DNA of 15,197 bases. Origin: Beroe ovata (Eukaryota > Ctenophora > Nuda > Beroida > Beroidae). The stretch lies in contig CAMPET010000530.1 in NCBI GenBank assembly GCA_946803715.1, forward strand, positions 1 to 15,197, written 5' to 3'. The translations under genes were made by a program, and so were the position numbers. How positions within the stretch are numbered: position 1 is the stretch's first letter; every line of letters starts with the position of its first letter. The notes under the pieces were generated by a model. That model was not told the origin of the DNA. It worked only from the letters and a program-made list of their open reading frames with translations, and did no database searches. Of this stretch, positions 13,886-15,197 are shown piece by piece.

Positions 13886-15197
13886 GTGAGTGAGAGTGAA
13901 GAGTTCATCTCCCCATGAACATTTACCTCAGTTTTGAATCTTCGCAAATTTCTCCACCCATCCTCGGCATTCTCAACGTATTTCTCCCCTTTTTTCCTTA
14001 TCCCTTGTTCCCTCGTTCCCTTCACTCGTCTCCCCTTATCACCCCGCCTCTGATCCGCAGGAAGTGTACGATACCCGGGGTTCGGGCATGACCCTCCTCT
14101 ATCGGTACGAGTGTGGGTCTGTGGCACCCACGTGTATCGCCGCCCACCCCGGGGAACAGGTCCTGGCTGTCGGACTCGACCATACGCTTGTGATTCTCAA
14201 GGTGGGTGAGTGTGAACGTAGAGGGAGCCGTGGGGAAAACCAATCCTTACATTCCTGATGATATCCATTTGCGTTCAGCGTTGACCTTGATAAGACTGGT
14301 CAACATAGTCGTCAGGGAGGGTCGGATTCTAGACTGTACAAATCATGCAACTGACAATTTTTCATCTCATACGTGAACGAGATTGGATTTGAAACTTCAT
14401 GAGACTCTTCTCCAGGCAGACACAGATCAGAGTCTGGGTGGTAAAGTCTCCGAGCTGGTCAAGGTGGATGAGAGGGATGCTGTGAAAGTTACAGACAAGG
14501 AAGAGATCATCAAGAGTATTACATTCTGTTGTTTCGGGGAGAAATTGGTCACTGTGGGGGAGGATAATGCCGTCACCATTTGGGAGGTAGGGACTACCTC
14601 CCAGAGAATTGATCGATATCTTCCGTGAACATTTCCATTGCTCAATTTTTTGTGATTCTGATGACACCCCTCTCTCTATCGTCAGTATCCGAGTCTGGAG
14701 AAGAGGTGTCACATCACGCAGCACCTCAGTGAGGTGACACAGGTGACAGCTCACGTGATGGGGGAGCCGGAGATCGTCACTTCCACCCGGAGCTCGGAGT
14801 GTTTTGTGTGGGACGTGGAGACCGGTCAGAGGAGGCGTCAGTTGAAGTATGCGGGGGGGATTGAGGGGATCAAGTACAGATACAGAAACATCAGGTTATG
14901 TAAGCTGTTGCATATTTGCTGTTGTAGTGGGATATCTCATCTCACTGACGTTCATACATTTGACGAAGCGATCCTCATACTCACATACATCAGAGGTATC
15001 CCTGATTATATTTCTCGCGTTTCTTACACACCTTCGACCTCTTCGATTTTCTCTCTCTCTCTCTCGCTCCCATTTTTACTATCTTTCTATCTTATGAATT
15101 TCGCTGACCTTCACTGCTTCTCTCCAGTTTCCACACACATACACACAGACTCACACACACTCACACACACTCACACACACTCACACACACTCACACA
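13772..15197 (+). CDS. PREB: PREB/SEC12 homologue (SAR1 exchange factor), 5' part of a spliced gene
   Basis: Sec12/PREB is an ER membrane WD40 protein that exchanges GDP for GTP on SAR1 and so starts COPII vesicle formation. Four exons join in frame to give 213 residues. The N-terminus YPIYGITA (8-15) followed by GGGGGMKSGVPN (25-36) matches the glycine-rich potassium-binding loop (GGGGxxxxGxxN) that is diagnostic for the family and needed for exchange activity. WD-like strands follow: VGLDHTLVILK, LVTVGEDNAVTIWE, then YPSLEK and FVWDVETG. PSLEK and the later YRYRN both have close counterparts at the same places in human PREB. The remaining propeller blades, C-terminal membrane anchor and lumenal tail lie beyond the window. 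Starting exon 1 at 13772 is supported by the upstream in-frame stop at 13739. Human PREB is 417 residues, so about half is here. Confidence 0.88.
14061..14201 (+). CDS. PREB: PREB exon 2
   Basis: GATCCGCAG|GAA to AAG|GTGGGT, 47 codons, phase 0 to 0. It encodes EVYDTRGSGM and the blade strand LAVGLDHTLVILK. Confidence 0.87.
14416..14586 (+). CDS. PREB: PREB exon 3 (WD strand)
   Basis: TTCTCCAG|GCA to GAG|GTAGGG, 57 codons, phase 0 to 0. It contains the GEKLVTVGEDNAVTIWE blade, ending exactly after the WD-like IWE as in many WD40 exons. Confidence 0.88.
14686..14899 (+). CDS. PREB: PREB exon 4 (WD strand; donor likely at 14900)
   Basis: ATCGTCAG|TAT to TTAT|GTAAGC, phase 0 to 1. It encodes YPSLEKRC, FVWDVETGQ and YRYRN near its end. 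The alternative donor AG|GTTATG at 14895 fits less well. Confidence 0.85.
14900..15197 (+). other. PREB intron 4 and beyond (no confident exon)
   Basis: Begins GTAAGC and contains a (CT)n run at about 15050-15065. A pyrimidine-rich acceptor, CTTCTCTCCAG, ends at 15127, but what follows is a CA microsatellite that would encode only Thr/His/Ser, so I do not call an exon there. Confidence 0.55.
15129..15197. repeat. CA-rich tandem repeat, 10-base unit TCACACACAC
   Basis: From 15151 the unit TCACACACAC is repeated about 4.7 times to the edge of the window, preceded by ACACACATACACACAGAC. It lies downstream of PREB exon 4, presumably in an intron. Confidence 0.95.

Noticed and set aside
13801-14243. 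Minus-strand open frames of 108 and 73 codons
   Set aside because: They lie opposite PREB exons 1-2, with no domain and no splice support.
14849-15097. Plus-strand 82-codon open frame after PREB exon 4
   Set aside because: It runs in another frame through the GTAAGC donor and a CT repeat, so it is intron sequence.
1-15197. CRISPR array, tRNA, rRNA, transposase or viral genes
   Set aside because: I searched both strands by eye and saw no spaced direct repeats with unique spacers, no tRNA box patterns and no transposase or reverse-transcriptase motifs. The tandem repeats present have no spacer structure.

Overview
This is eukaryotic DNA, almost certainly from an invertebrate animal. The evidence is spliced genes with GT-AG introns of roughly 75 to 1,400 bases, animal-only signalling architecture (a CAS-family SH3 scaffold) and an animal-type methionyl-tRNA synthetase with a GST-like N-terminus and WHEP repeats. 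Compact gene spacing and short introns would fit an early-branching animal such as a sponge, but the sequence alone does not settle the phylum.

Layout. (1) Positions 1-9808, minus strand: one long gene read right to left, interpreted as a CAS family (p130Cas/BCAR1-NEDD9 type) docking protein. I rebuilt 14 internal or first coding exons plus the first 7 bases of a 15th. The N-terminal SH3 domain is split over exons 1-2. A long, disordered, tyrosine-, proline- and serine-rich region follows, and the C-terminal part lies beyond the left edge. Almost all junctions agree in splice phase, which is the main support for the short exons. (2) Positions 9809-10749: a 0.94-kb AT-rich intergenic stretch between two divergent genes. 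(3) Positions 10750-13602, plus strand: a complete cytosolic methionyl-tRNA synthetase (MARS1) of 950 residues in a single uninterrupted reading frame. It carries two C-terminal WHEP domains instead of the single one of vertebrate MARS1. (4) Positions 13603-13771: only 169 bases separate the MARS1 stop from the next start codon. (5) Positions 13772 to the right edge, plus strand: the first four exons (213 residues) of a PREB/SEC12 homologue, the ER membrane exchange factor for SAR1 that starts COPII coat assembly. The rest lies off the right edge.

The three genes have no obvious shared pathway: adhesion signalling, translation and ER export. MARS1 and PREB are housekeeping genes packed head to tail. 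MARS1 and the CAS gene are head to head.

The left 8.3 kb is full of CA/GT microsatellites and short tandem repeats. The stretch from about 8.6 to 13.7 kb has almost none and is AT-richer. I found no rRNA, tRNA, CRISPR array or intact mobile element. The most interesting non-gene signals are: a 36-base tandem repeat in a CAS intron with four evenly spaced perfect matches to the RFX X-box consensus; a second, 21-base repeat with X-box matches inside a CAS exon; duplicated tyrosine-motif modules in the scaffold; and the compact MARS1-PREB junction, where a poly(A) signal overlaps the stop codon and a strong 3' splice acceptor lies in the gap.
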